Shown: positions 1 through 6,445 of the stretch, piece after piece
Layout: the number at the start of each line of letters is the position of its first letter
Position numbering within the stretch: position 1 is the stretch's first letter
DNA from: CAYMUL01 sp964393605
Lineage (GTDB): Bacteria > Bacteroidota > Ignavibacteria > Ignavibacteriales > Ignavibacteriaceae
Assembly: GCA_964393605.1 (NCBI GenBank)
Contig: CAYMUL010000028.1
Span: 1 to 41,598 of the forward strand
Direction: 5' to 3'
Length of the DNA: 41,598 nucleotides
Notes under the pieces: model-generated
What the model was told of the DNA's origin: nothing
The model's input: only the letters and a program-made list of their open reading frames with translations
The model's database searches: none
Position numbers and translations under genes: made by a program

Positions 1-147
1 GGAGGGGTCCGCGGTTCTCCAGAGGACTCTTCGAGGAACCCGTGAGCGCCCACAAAAAATTGAAAAATTGTTTAGAGCACTCCGACGAAGTCGGAGGGGT
101 CCGCGGTTCTCCAGAGGACTCTTCGAGGAACCCGTGAGCGCCCACAA
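1..147. repeat. Two tandem copies of a 55-bp GC-rich structured repeat, 92-bp period
   Basis: Bases 1-55 and 93-147 are identical, giving a 92-bp period. The first copy starts at the window edge, so the array may continue to the left. Between the copies lies AT-rich spacer, then a perfect 7-bp stem (CTCCGAC at 80-86, GTCGGAG at 90-96, loop GAA). Inside each copy GGTTCTC and GAGGAACC can pair. The repeat is far more GC-rich than its surroundings. It does not code for an obvious protein and is not a tRNA. I infer a dispersed or tandem palindromic element; its role is unknown. Confidence 0.85.
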
Positions 148-149
148 GT

Positions 150-175
150 AATCCTGCATTTTGCAGGATTTTCTG
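150..175 (+). terminator. Rho-independent terminator-like hairpin
   Basis: AATCCTGCA (150-158) pairs perfectly with TGCAGGATT (162-170) across a 3-base loop and is followed by TT-C-TGTTTT. It could end a transcript entering from the left, including one reading through the tandem repeats. No gene for it lies within the window. Confidence 0.5.
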
Positions 176-741
176 TTTTAAATAGTTTGAGATGATTTTG
201 AAAGGAGGAAAAAATTTCGGGAGTTAACAATTTACAATTGAGAATGGACAATTGTTAAAATAATTGTGTTTGTGCTGCGTAGTGCCTTAGTGCCGTTGTG
301 GCATTCCTTTGAAGAATTAAAAATTACAAATTAAAAATGAATAGTTTTGAATCGACAATTGATAATGGAGAATGGACGATTGATAATTGAGAATTGTGAA
401 TCAAAAATTCCTTTGCGTTGCTTGGCTAACTTGGCGGTTAAAAAAAGCAGATGGTTGCTTGGGCAAAGCAGAGAAAGATAAAGATTAAGATAATGAGAAA
501 GAAATTTGAGAATGGACAATTGAGTCCCGATCTATCGGGAGAGAATGGACAATTGACAATAGTAAAAATAAATAATAAATTCTTTCGTGGCATTCTTTTC
601 TTTCCCCAAAGTCGCGCAAAGGAAAAACTTCAAGTGCCGTGGTGAAAAAAGAAGATTGTGTCGTGTGATTTCAGATAAAGATTAAGAGAACGAGAAAGAA
701 GTTTAACTGACGAAAAACAATTATATTTCTTTTCAAAAAAA
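176..741. repeat. Gene-free mosaic of dispersed intergenic repeats
   Basis: No convincing gene is seen here; a short open frame at 451-645 is made of repeats. Three recurring modules are visible. (1) GAGAATGGACAATTGA-type units at 235-254, 354-400, 508-523 and 541-556. (2) G/T-rich phrases resembling 'TTTGCGTTCTTTGCGGTTAAAAAA' decay products at 265-312, 410-448 and 634-651. (3) GATAAAGATTAAG...GAGAAAGAA units at 477-503 and 674-701. The same second and third modules reappear at the right end of the window. Confidence 0.75.
508..556. repeat. Palindrome flanked by exact 16-bp direct repeats
   Basis: GAGAATGGACAATTGA is present exactly at 508-523 and at 541-556. Between the copies sits TCCCGAT-CT-ATCGGGA (525-540), a perfect 7-bp inverted repeat. 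The arrangement resembles a short palindromic unit inserted with duplication of the flanking sequence, but it could also come from repeat slippage. Confidence 0.7.
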
Positions 742-1386
742 ATGTTACGATCAATATTCATATTATTTCTGTTACTTCATGGCTGTGATAATTCGGCTGA
801 AATTAGAATTCATTTAAAGGAGAAACCTGTTATGAGTGATACAACTTCGCAATTGTCTGTCGCAACTTTTGCGGCAGGTTGTTTCTGGTGTGTTGAATCC
901 GTTTTTCAAAGATTAAATGGGATTGAAAAAGTTGTCTCGGGTTATACAGGCGGCACAACAAAAGATCCGACTTACGAACAGGTTTGTAACGGTAAAACCG
1001 GGCATGCGGAAGCCTGCCAAATCTTTTATGATTCATCAAAAATTACGTATCAAGATTTGTTAGAAGTATTTTTCTCTACACACGATCCTACTACGCTTAA
1101 CCGTCAGGGAAATGATGTCGGCACTCAATATCGTTCTGCAATATTTTATAAAACAGATTTGGAAAAAGAGACAGCATTACGAGTAATAGCTTCGATCGAA
1201 AATGAAAATATTTTTGATAAACCAATCATTACGGAAATTTCACTACTGAGTGAATTCTATGTGGCAGAAGATTATCATCAGAATTATTACAACTCCAACA
1301 AATCTCAACCATATTGTGTTTTTGTAATTAATCCGAAGTTAGAAAAGTTTAAGAAAAAATTTCGAGATAGAATAAAAGCGGAGTGA
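742..1386 (+). CDS. msrA: Peptide-methionine (S)-S-oxide reductase MsrA, possibly a lipoprotein
   Basis: Reduces methionine-S-sulfoxide in proteins, using a catalytic cysteine. The family motif GCFWC is at residues 46-50 (Cys47 catalytic), followed by the usual VSGYTGG and YEQVCNGKTGHAEA segments and a normal-length MsrA domain to the end. Two starts are possible. ATG at 742 gives a hydrophobic N-terminus ending LLHGC, which resembles a lipobox (Cys15) although His at -2 is unusual; no ribosome binding site precedes it. ATG at 832 (Met31) has a strong site, AAAGGAGA at 816-823, eight bases upstream, and would give a 184-residue cytosolic enzyme. Both forms may be made. The gene is monocistronic and convergent with the next gene. 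Identity as MsrA is secure; location is not. Confidence 0.95.
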   Translation: MLRSIFILFLLLHGCDNSAEIRIHLKEKPVMSDTTSQLSVATFAAGCFWCVESVFQRLNGIEKVVSGYTGGTTKDPTYEQVCNGKTGHAEACQIFYDSSKITYQDLLEVFFSTHDPTTLNRQGNDVGTQYRSAIFYKTDLEKETALRVIASIENENIFDKPIITEISLLSEFYVAEDYHQNYYNSNKSQPYCVFVINPKLEKFKKKFRDRIKAE

Positions 1387-1389
1387 ATA

Positions 1390-1419
1390 AAAAATCCCGA
1401 CAGCCGGGCGACTGCCGGG
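1390..1419 (-). terminator. Terminator for the minus-strand esterase gene
   Basis: CCCGACAG (1396-1403) and CTGCCGGG (1412-1419) form an 8-bp stem with one G-U pair on the minus strand. On that strand the stem is followed directly by ATTTTTTATT, the classic intrinsic terminator layout. It lies between the convergent msrA and esterase stops. Confidence 0.65.
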
Positions 1420-1422
1420 TTA

Positions 1423-1469
1423 CGGTTCTCATTGCTCATGAAGTGGGGGTGGACTCCATGAAAGAACCG
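1423..1469. repeat. Nested hairpin in the msrA-esterase gap
   Basis: CGGTTCT (1423-1429) pairs with AGAACCG (1463-1469), and inside it TCATG (1436-1440) pairs with CATGA (1457-1461). The element lies in a 157-bp gap between convergent genes and could be a structured 3' region or a palindromic repeat unit. Confidence 0.4.
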
Positions 1470-1543
1470 CTGCAAAAATAGTGTATCATTCAATCACAAA
1501 CAACGGATTGAATACTACCCGGTGCTTCGATGATGAGTTCGCT

Positions 1544-2674
1544 TCAGTTTCCTAAAAATTGTAATAGCGGTCGCCAAAAATGTTGCGCCCACGTTGATTC
1601 GTGGTGCTTTCCGTTTCTATCGACGAAGAGATAAAAATCCTTATTCTCACTATATCCTTTTAGCTTCAAATTTTTAATCATATCCTCAAGTCCGAATTGC
1701 AACTGGCTATCAAGTCCATCTCCTCCGTTGTAGAAATAGAATTTCAAATTTTTCTTTTCTCCGGCATGATCTTTAACAAGTTTAATAAGATTAATATTAT
1801 ATTTTTCATACATGAATGCGGGGGAAAAACAGATCGCAGTTCCAAAAATTTCGGGGGAAGACCATGCAAGCAAAAACGAGACTGTCGCTCCCGCAGAAGA
1901 TCCAAAAGTGTATGTGTGCGGTGCATCGGGAAGCGTCTTATAAGTTTTATCAATAAATGGTTTTAACTTTTTCGAAACGAAATCTCGATATAATTCTCCC
2001 TTTGTGTGCTGACTGTATTCATCTTCACGATTGACTGTATTATAAATTCCAACTACGATAAACGATTGAACAAAATTATTTCTTATCAAGCTGTCAGAAG
2101 TTTCGTCAACATTCCACTCAATTCCGAAGGAAGCGGTAACCACATCAAAAAGGTTTTGTCCATCGTGCATGTAAATTACCGGATAACGGGTTTCACTGTT
2201 CGCATCGTAATCGGGAGGAAGCCAGACTTGCACATCGCGGCTGAGCAATCCTTCATAACTGAAGGAACGATGTGTAACAATTTTGCCGGTGATTTTTCCG
2301 GCTGTCAAATTTTTTTCATCACGCCATCGGGCGATATTGAAAGTGAGATTTTCTTCCCCCGCGACAACATGAAAATAATTTTCGCGGATACTGCCATCGG
2401 CAGTGATTTCTTCCGAAGTCCAATTGCCTCGCGTGAATTTAAATTGAATGGTATCACCTTTGAAGAAATAAATCTTTTTGAACCAGGTTGTATCATTTTC
2501 TTTTTTGAGTGGAATGCGTGAAGGATTCCAATTGCCGAGCAGTGAATGATTACCCGTGATGTAAATTTTGTCCGCTTCTTTTGGAACTTTCCCGTACACC
2601 GTGAAAGTTATCGCCACGTTTTGCTGGGCGATTGTGAAGCTATAAAATAAGAGAAAAGTAATAAATATTTTCAT
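1544..2674 (-). CDS. Secreted CBM20-like domain plus alpha/beta-hydrolase esterase
   Basis: A 376-residue exported protein. Residues 1-16 form a signal peptide ending IAQQ. About residues 19-115 look like a starch-binding CBM20-type fold (VYGKVP..., YITGNHSLLGNWNP, then TTWFKKIYFFKGD). About 146-375 match the esterase-D / enterochelin-esterase-like alpha/beta hydrolases: RDVQVWLPPDY, YPVIYMHDGQNLFD, and nucleophile Ser260 in GSSAG. His358 in HHEST is the likely catalytic histidine. The combination suggests hydrolysis of ester groups on a polysaccharide or a related substrate outside the cell; the substrate is not readable. A good promoter (TTTG-N17-TAACTTTG) lies upstream and a terminator downstream, so the gene is probably transcribed alone. 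Confidence 0.85.
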   Translation of the reverse strand: MKIFITFLLFYSFTIAQQNVAITFTVYGKVPKEADKIYITGNHSLLGNWNPSRIPLKKENDTTWFKKIYFFKGDTIQFKFTRGNWTSEEITADGSIRENYFHVVAGEENLTFNIARWRDEKNLTAGKITGKIVTHRSFSYEGLLSRDVQVWLPPDYDANSETRYPVIYMHDGQNLFDVVTASFGIEWNVDETSDSLIRNNFVQSFIVVGIYNTVNREDEYSQHTKGELYRDFVSKKLKPFIDKTYKTLPDAPHTYTFGSSAGATVSFLLAWSSPEIFGTAICFSPAFMYEKYNINLIKLVKDHAGEKKNLKFYFYNGGDGLDSQLQFGLEDMIKNLKLKGYSENKDFYLFVDRNGKHHESTWAQHFWRPLLQFLGN

Positions 2675-2780
2675 GATTCATTTTTCAAATTCTAAATAAA
2701 ATTATTTCATGAACAATTTTAAACGAAAATAAATTCTTATGGAATGGAAAAATTCTCAACTTTCTTCAAGTGGAATAATT

Positions 2781-2809
2781 CAAAGTTAAATTATTTATGC
2801 CGAAACAAA
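2781..2809 (-). promoter_or_regulatory. Bacteroidota-type promoter for the esterase gene
   Basis: On the minus strand TTTG (2809-2806) is followed after 17 bases by TAACTTTG (2788-2781), matching the TTTG / TAnnTTTG consensus of the Bacteroidota housekeeping sigma factor. The leader to the ATG at 2674 would be about 100 bases. Confidence 0.65.
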
Positions 2810-2830
2810 AATATTTTCATTTAAAAAGTT

Positions 2831-2838
2831 TATCTTTG
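2831..2838 (+). promoter_or_regulatory. Candidate -7 element for the MCE operon
   Basis: TATCTTTG matches TAnnTTTG and lies 37 bases before the permease ATG at 2876. No clear TTTG or TTG is seen at the expected upstream spacing, so support comes from one box only. It lies about 40 bp from the divergent esterase promoter. Confidence 0.4.
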
Positions 2839-2875
2839 TTCAAACAATTTTATGAATACATAACACGTCATCTAA

Positions 2876-3613
2876 ATGCAATTTAACCGCTTCATTCTGT
2901 TTAATTTTGAAGTGATCGCCGATAGTTTTTCTTTCAGAAGTATTAAGACCATTGGTTTTAATGTTTTGATGAGACAAATATTATTCACCGGTTTTGAGGC
3001 TTTCGGTATAATCGCTTTGATTGGCTTTGCGATCGGCGGTTTGATCGTGGTGCAGGGGCACGCAATTTTTAGCGGCTTTGCACATAGTAAATTATTCTAT
3101 ACAATTATGGTTACGCTAGTCATCCGAGAACTCGGCGCACTGTTAACGGCATTCATAATAATTGCCCGCAGCGGAACAGCAATATCCACAGAACTCGGCA
3201 ATATGGTTGTGAACAATGAAATGGAGGCACTTGTCTCTTTCGGCATTTCACCGGTTTCATATCTGGTTGCACCTCGCGTGATGGGGATGATTTTCTCAAT
3301 CATTATTCTCAATATCTATTTTAATGCGGTGGCACTAATTAGCGGCGGACTCGTAGCATCATATTTTTATTCAATAAATCTCAATTCATATTTTACTTCA
3401 ATCTTTGAAGAATTAGTGTTTGTAGATTTTATAATTAGCTTCGGCAAGTCTATCATATTTGGTTATGGCATTGCAATCATTGCGTCGTATCAGGGGTTTG
3501 CAGTTATCAAGGCAACAACCGAAGTGCCGCAAAGAACAATAAAAGCGGTTGTGTACTCTTTGGCGTGGATAATTGTATTCAATATTTTCATTTCCATATT
3601 GAGTTACGCATGA
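2876..3613 (+). CDS. mlaE: MCE-type lipid ABC transporter permease (MlaE/YrbE family)
   Basis: Inner-membrane permease of an MCE (mammalian cell entry) phospholipid transport system, 245 residues, the usual MlaE length. An amphipathic N-terminus with FRSIKTIGFNVLMRQ is followed by several membrane segments. The family hallmark RELGALLTAFIIIARSGTA, the ELGNM segment, and the EMEALVSFGISPVSYLV region that contacts the ATPase are all intact. It is the first gene of a four-gene operon and its stop codon overlaps the next start (ATGA). The permease looks normal although its ATPase partner is degenerate. Confidence 0.92.
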   Translation: MQFNRFILFNFEVIADSFSFRSIKTIGFNVLMRQILFTGFEAFGIIALIGFAIGGLIVVQGHAIFSGFAHSKLFYTIMVTLVIRELGALLTAFIIIARSGTAISTELGNMVVNNEMEALVSFGISPVSYLVAPRVMGMIFSIIILNIYFNAVALISGGLVASYFYSINLNSYFTSIFEELVFVDFIISFGKSIIFGYGIAIIASYQGFAVIKATTEVPQRTIKAVVYSLAWIIVFNIFISILSYA

Positions 3614-4293
3614 GCAATTCAATCATCAGATTAGAAAATATTACACTCGTTGCAGACGGGCAATCTATATGCGAAAATTTAAGTTATGAATTCCCGGCAC
3701 ACAAATTAATCGCACTTAAAGGAGAGAAAGAGATTGAAGTCCGCGCATTCTTAAAATTGATGGCGGGAATTCTTGAACCTGAAAGTGGTGAAGTGATTTT
3801 TGAAGGGGAAAGTCTATACAAATTAAATAAGGATCGAGAAAAATTTTTACACAGAAAAATCGGATACATTTTCAGGATTGGAGGATTGATTTCCAATTTA
3901 ACAATTTCGGAAAATCTACTGCTTCCATTCGACAATTATTTTCCTGAGATTTCGCACGAGGAAAAGTTGTCAAAACTCAGTGAACTTTTTTCAGAATTTT
4001 CACTCGATGAAAAGATTTTGACCGTCAGACCGGCGGAGATCGGGATTCAAACCAATAAACTCTTACTTTTCATTCGTACTTATCTATACGATCCGACTCT
4101 AATTTTTTATGAAGATCCCGCCATGATACTCGACCCAAAAAAGATGTTAATAATTGTTCAACGGATGACGGATATGCGGGATAAGAATATTTATTCGCAA
4201 TTCTTTTTTGATTCTTCGGAAGACTTGATGTTTGGAATTGCCGATGAAATACACAATTTTGAAAACAATGAATTTAAAATTTTTGAAAATTAG
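3610..4293 (+). CDS. Degenerate MlaF-like ABC ATPase (pseudo-ATPase) of the MCE operon
   Basis: The fold-level pattern of an MlaF nucleotide-binding domain can be followed over 227 residues, but the catalytic motifs are gone. Where MlaF has LxGPSGSGKSTLLRLIAGLL, this protein has LKGEKEIEVRAFLKLMAGIL with no gap: the P-loop lysine is Val and the glycines are lost. The Q-loop reads IFR instead of VFQ. The LSGGM signature is replaced by EIGIQ. Walker B LLDEP reads FYEDP, and the H-loop histidine is missing. The frame is intact and shares ATGA with mlaE, which argues for a maintained protein rather than a decaying gene. ATG at 3610 is chosen over an earlier in-frame ATG at 3565 because of this overlap. 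I infer a non-hydrolysing structural subunit, or one that depends on another ATPase. Confidence 0.85.
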   Translation: MSNSIIRLENITLVADGQSICENLSYEFPAHKLIALKGEKEIEVRAFLKLMAGILEPESGEVIFEGESLYKLNKDREKFLHRKIGYIFRIGGLISNLTISENLLLPFDNYFPEISHEEKLSKLSELFSEFSLDEKILTVRPAEIGIQTNKLLLFIRTYLYDPTLIFYEDPAMILDPKKMLIIVQRMTDMRDKNIYSQFFFDSSEDLMFGIADEIHNFENNEFKIFEN

Positions 4294-4304
4294 ATTTAAT
4301 TAAG

Positions 4305-5372
4305 ATGAAGTTAAGATTTCGTTATACAAACCGCATTGTCGGGATCTTCGCGACAACCGCAATTATCATCGTGATGATCTCGATTTATTTTGTCTTACAA
4401 AATAATCGAGCGTTCGATAAAACATATTCTTTCGTAGTTCAGTTTTCCGATGGTGATGGATTGGGTTCTTCAAATCCTGTCTATTTCAAAGGATTTAAGA
4501 TCGGGACAATTTCCGAAATCAAACTCACCGATGAGAATTTGATTGAAGGTGTATTTGAAGTTTATGAAGAATATCGAAACCGCATCGTTAAAAATTCTGT
4601 AATATTTAAAAGTTACAATCCGGTAACTAGTGCAAGTACTTTACAATTTCTAAAAGGAAAAGACGAAAAAAAATTGATTCAGGAAGGAGGTAGAATACCT
4701 TCGCTTGATATGCCGGAAGGGAAACAACTTCTTGCAGAAAACAAAATAGAAAAATCGGGCGATCCACTTTCGTCAATACTTCTCAATCTCCAAACTTTTA
4801 CCGAGAATTTAAACTTAGATAATAATGCAGATAAAGGTGCAGTGTTTCGCGCACTTGTGAATTTAGCAGAAGCATCCGAAAAAGCTAACTCACTCGCAAA
4901 TCAGTTATCCGAGTTTGGAGATAATCTTTTTGCAGATAACAATCCGGATAAAGGCGCGATCTTCAGAGCGTTAAATAACCTCGCAGATATTTCTCAACAA
5001 TTAAAGACGACGGTTTCTCTCTTAAATAAAACACTTGCTCAAAGCGATACTTTGTTGGCTGCTTATTCAAAACCGGAGGGATTAGTGAAGCGGATGATTG
5101 ATCCCGAAGGGAAGGAAATTTATGAACCGATTGCTCAAACCGTTGCGCAACTTAATGCGCTCGTTCCTCAACTTGATAATTTTGTTTCATACTTAAATTC
5201 ACAATCAACAGATTTGACAATCATTTTTGATGAACTTAAAATGATGTTGCGTCAGGTACAAATTACTTTTGAAAAAATTAATTCTTCACCACTGATGGGT
5301 GGCGGTGAAAGTATGGAAAGAAAAGTTAATCCGACCGCTGACCAACTTCGTCCGAAGAATTTTGAGAAGTGA
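4305..5372 (+). CDS. mlaD: MCE domain substrate-binding protein (MlaD family)
   Basis: Membrane-anchored MCE protein of 355 residues that would bind lipid between the membranes. One transmembrane helix lies at about residues 10-31, followed by a single MCE domain at about 40-125 (FSDGDGLGSSNPVYFKGFKIGTI, then a barrel up to GGRIPSLD). The long C-terminal part is helical, with two copies of a DNNxDKGAxFRALxNLA motif at about residues 171-189 and 211-229. It is longer than E. coli MlaD. It starts 11 bases after the pseudo-ATPase gene and ends one base before the following gene's ATG. Family assignment is secure; the lipid is unknown. Confidence 0.9.
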   Translation: MKLRFRYTNRIVGIFATTAIIIVMISIYFVLQNNRAFDKTYSFVVQFSDGDGLGSSNPVYFKGFKIGTISEIKLTDENLIEGVFEVYEEYRNRIVKNSVIFKSYNPVTSASTLQFLKGKDEKKLIQEGGRIPSLDMPEGKQLLAENKIEKSGDPLSSILLNLQTFTENLNLDNNADKGAVFRALVNLAEASEKANSLANQLSEFGDNLFADNNPDKGAIFRALNNLADISQQLKTTVSLLNKTLAQSDTLLAAYSKPEGLVKRMIDPEGKEIYEPIAQTVAQLNALVPQLDNFVSYLNSQSTDLTIIFDELKMMLRQVQITFEKINSSPLMGGGESMERKVNPTADQLRPKNFEK

Positions 5373-5373
5373 A

Positions 5374-6378
5374 ATGAAGAACGTATCTATATTAGGACGC
5401 AATCTGTTCGTTTTTTCAATAATGATTTTAACCGCATCAATATTGGGATTTGTAAATTTTGCTTGTTCTTCTGACCCCGACAGAAATGTGATAGTTGTGG
5501 AAATATTCGACGGTAAAGAATTAATGAAAAATGCTGACGACTTACTTCGACGGAATCAAATTGATTACGCGCTTAAAAATTATTCTATGGCTTATAATAA
5601 ATTTTCGCTCGCAGATTATAGTGAAGGTAAAATGAATGCCGCTATCGGTGTGATGAAGTGTTATCTCCGCTTTAATGATTTCGATGCCGCGGAAGAATGG
5701 TTGATAAAATTAAATCCTATCTCCGGTTTAAGTGATAATTTTTTTGAATCTTCTTCAAAGGCAAAAGTTCTTTTTCAATACAGCAAAAAAAAATTTGAAA
5801 CAATTGTTGAATTAACTCAGCCGGAAGCAATCGCAAATTTTTCTCTCGAAAATAGAACCGAAATGGTGGCATATAGAACATTATCACTGCTCGAACTGAA
5901 AAGAAATTATAAGCAAGATTTCTTTGAACTCACCAATCTTCTTGTAACTATGCAGAAGGAAAAAAATGACGGAGGAGAATTCAATCCTTACAGTTTAAGC
6001 TTTATTTATTATACTCTCGGCTTCATTAGTTATAAAGAAAATGTTTTCGATAAAGCGTTTGATTATTTCAACACTGCGCTTGAGTTCGACAAAACTTACA
6101 GCAATTACAGCGGAATCGCAGATGATCTTTTTGCAATCGGGATGACCTCGAAAGAGATGAATAATTCCGTTGCGGCAATCAGCTCATTCGAACGCGCCGC
6201 CGAAATATATGAATTAATAAATGCTTACAATAGTTATGAAAAGTCTAAATATGAATCTGCCCTTTTATTGCTACAAAATAAGGATACAGCCGCGCTGGCA
6301 AAAAAAACTTTGAAAAATATTTCAGAAAAAACTTCAGATGAGGAATTGAAAAAAAAGATTGACGAAATCTTGAGATAA
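5374..6378 (+). CDS. TPR-containing lipoprotein at the end of the MCE operon
   Basis: A 334-residue protein starting at ATG 5374, one base after the mlaD stop. An in-frame ATG at 5299 would overlap mlaD by 74 bases and lacks the export signal at its start. Residues 1-31 form a lipoprotein-type signal (VNFAC, Cys31). The rest is helical with TPR-like pairs, for example YTLGFISYKENVFDKAFDYF and FAIGMTSKEMNNSVAAISSF at about residues 212-285. No enzyme motif is seen. Its place suggests a periplasmic or outer-membrane partner of the MCE complex, in the position where other systems use MlaC or a PqiC-like lipoprotein. That role is inferred from position only. Confidence 0.8.
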   Translation: MKNVSILGRNLFVFSIMILTASILGFVNFACSSDPDRNVIVVEIFDGKELMKNADDLLRRNQIDYALKNYSMAYNKFSLADYSEGKMNAAIGVMKCYLRFNDFDAAEEWLIKLNPISGLSDNFFESSSKAKVLFQYSKKKFETIVELTQPEAIANFSLENRTEMVAYRTLSLLELKRNYKQDFFELTNLLVTMQKEKNDGGEFNPYSLSFIYYTLGFISYKENVFDKAFDYFNTALEFDKTYSNYSGIADDLFAIGMTSKEMNNSVAAISSFERAAEIYELINAYNSYEKSKYESALLLLQNKDTAALAKKTLKNISEKTSDEELKKKIDEILR

Positions 6379-6392
6379 AAAATTTTCTCTCG

Positions 6393-6423
6393 TTTGAAGC
6401 GGCGGCTTCATTAAGTAATTTTG
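6393..6423 (+). promoter_or_regulatory. Bacteroidota-type promoter for glnS
   Basis: TTTG at 6393-6396 is followed after 19 bases by TAATTTTG at 6416-6423, and the glnS ATG is at 6446, so the leader is only about 16 bases. The spacer contains a small inverted repeat, GAAGC-GGCG-GCTTC (6396-6409). Confidence 0.7.
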
Positions 6424-6445
6424 CGCTGAAAAAAATAGGAATTCC

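Noticed and set aside
1..147. CRISPR array
   Set aside because: Only two repeats of 55 bp with one 37-bp spacer, strong internal structure, and no cas genes in the window.
1..147. tRNA or integron attC site
   Set aside because: No cloverleaf with anticodon, no T-loop consensus, and no attC core sites were found.
451..645. 64-codon open frame on the plus strand
   Set aside because: It consists of repeat modules (GATAAAG..., GAGAATGGACAATTG) and has no protein-like composition or ribosome binding site.
2006..2521. 171-codon open frame opposite the esterase gene
   Set aside because: It is antisense to a clearly recognised esterase and has no recognisable domain.
3565..3609. Earlier ATG for the MlaF-like gene
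   Set aside because: It would overlap mlaE by 49 bases. The ATGA overlap at 3610 fits operon style and the family N-terminus.
5299..5373. Earlier ATG for the TPR lipoprotein
   Set aside because: It lies inside mlaD and puts 25 residues before the lipoprotein signal, which would spoil export.
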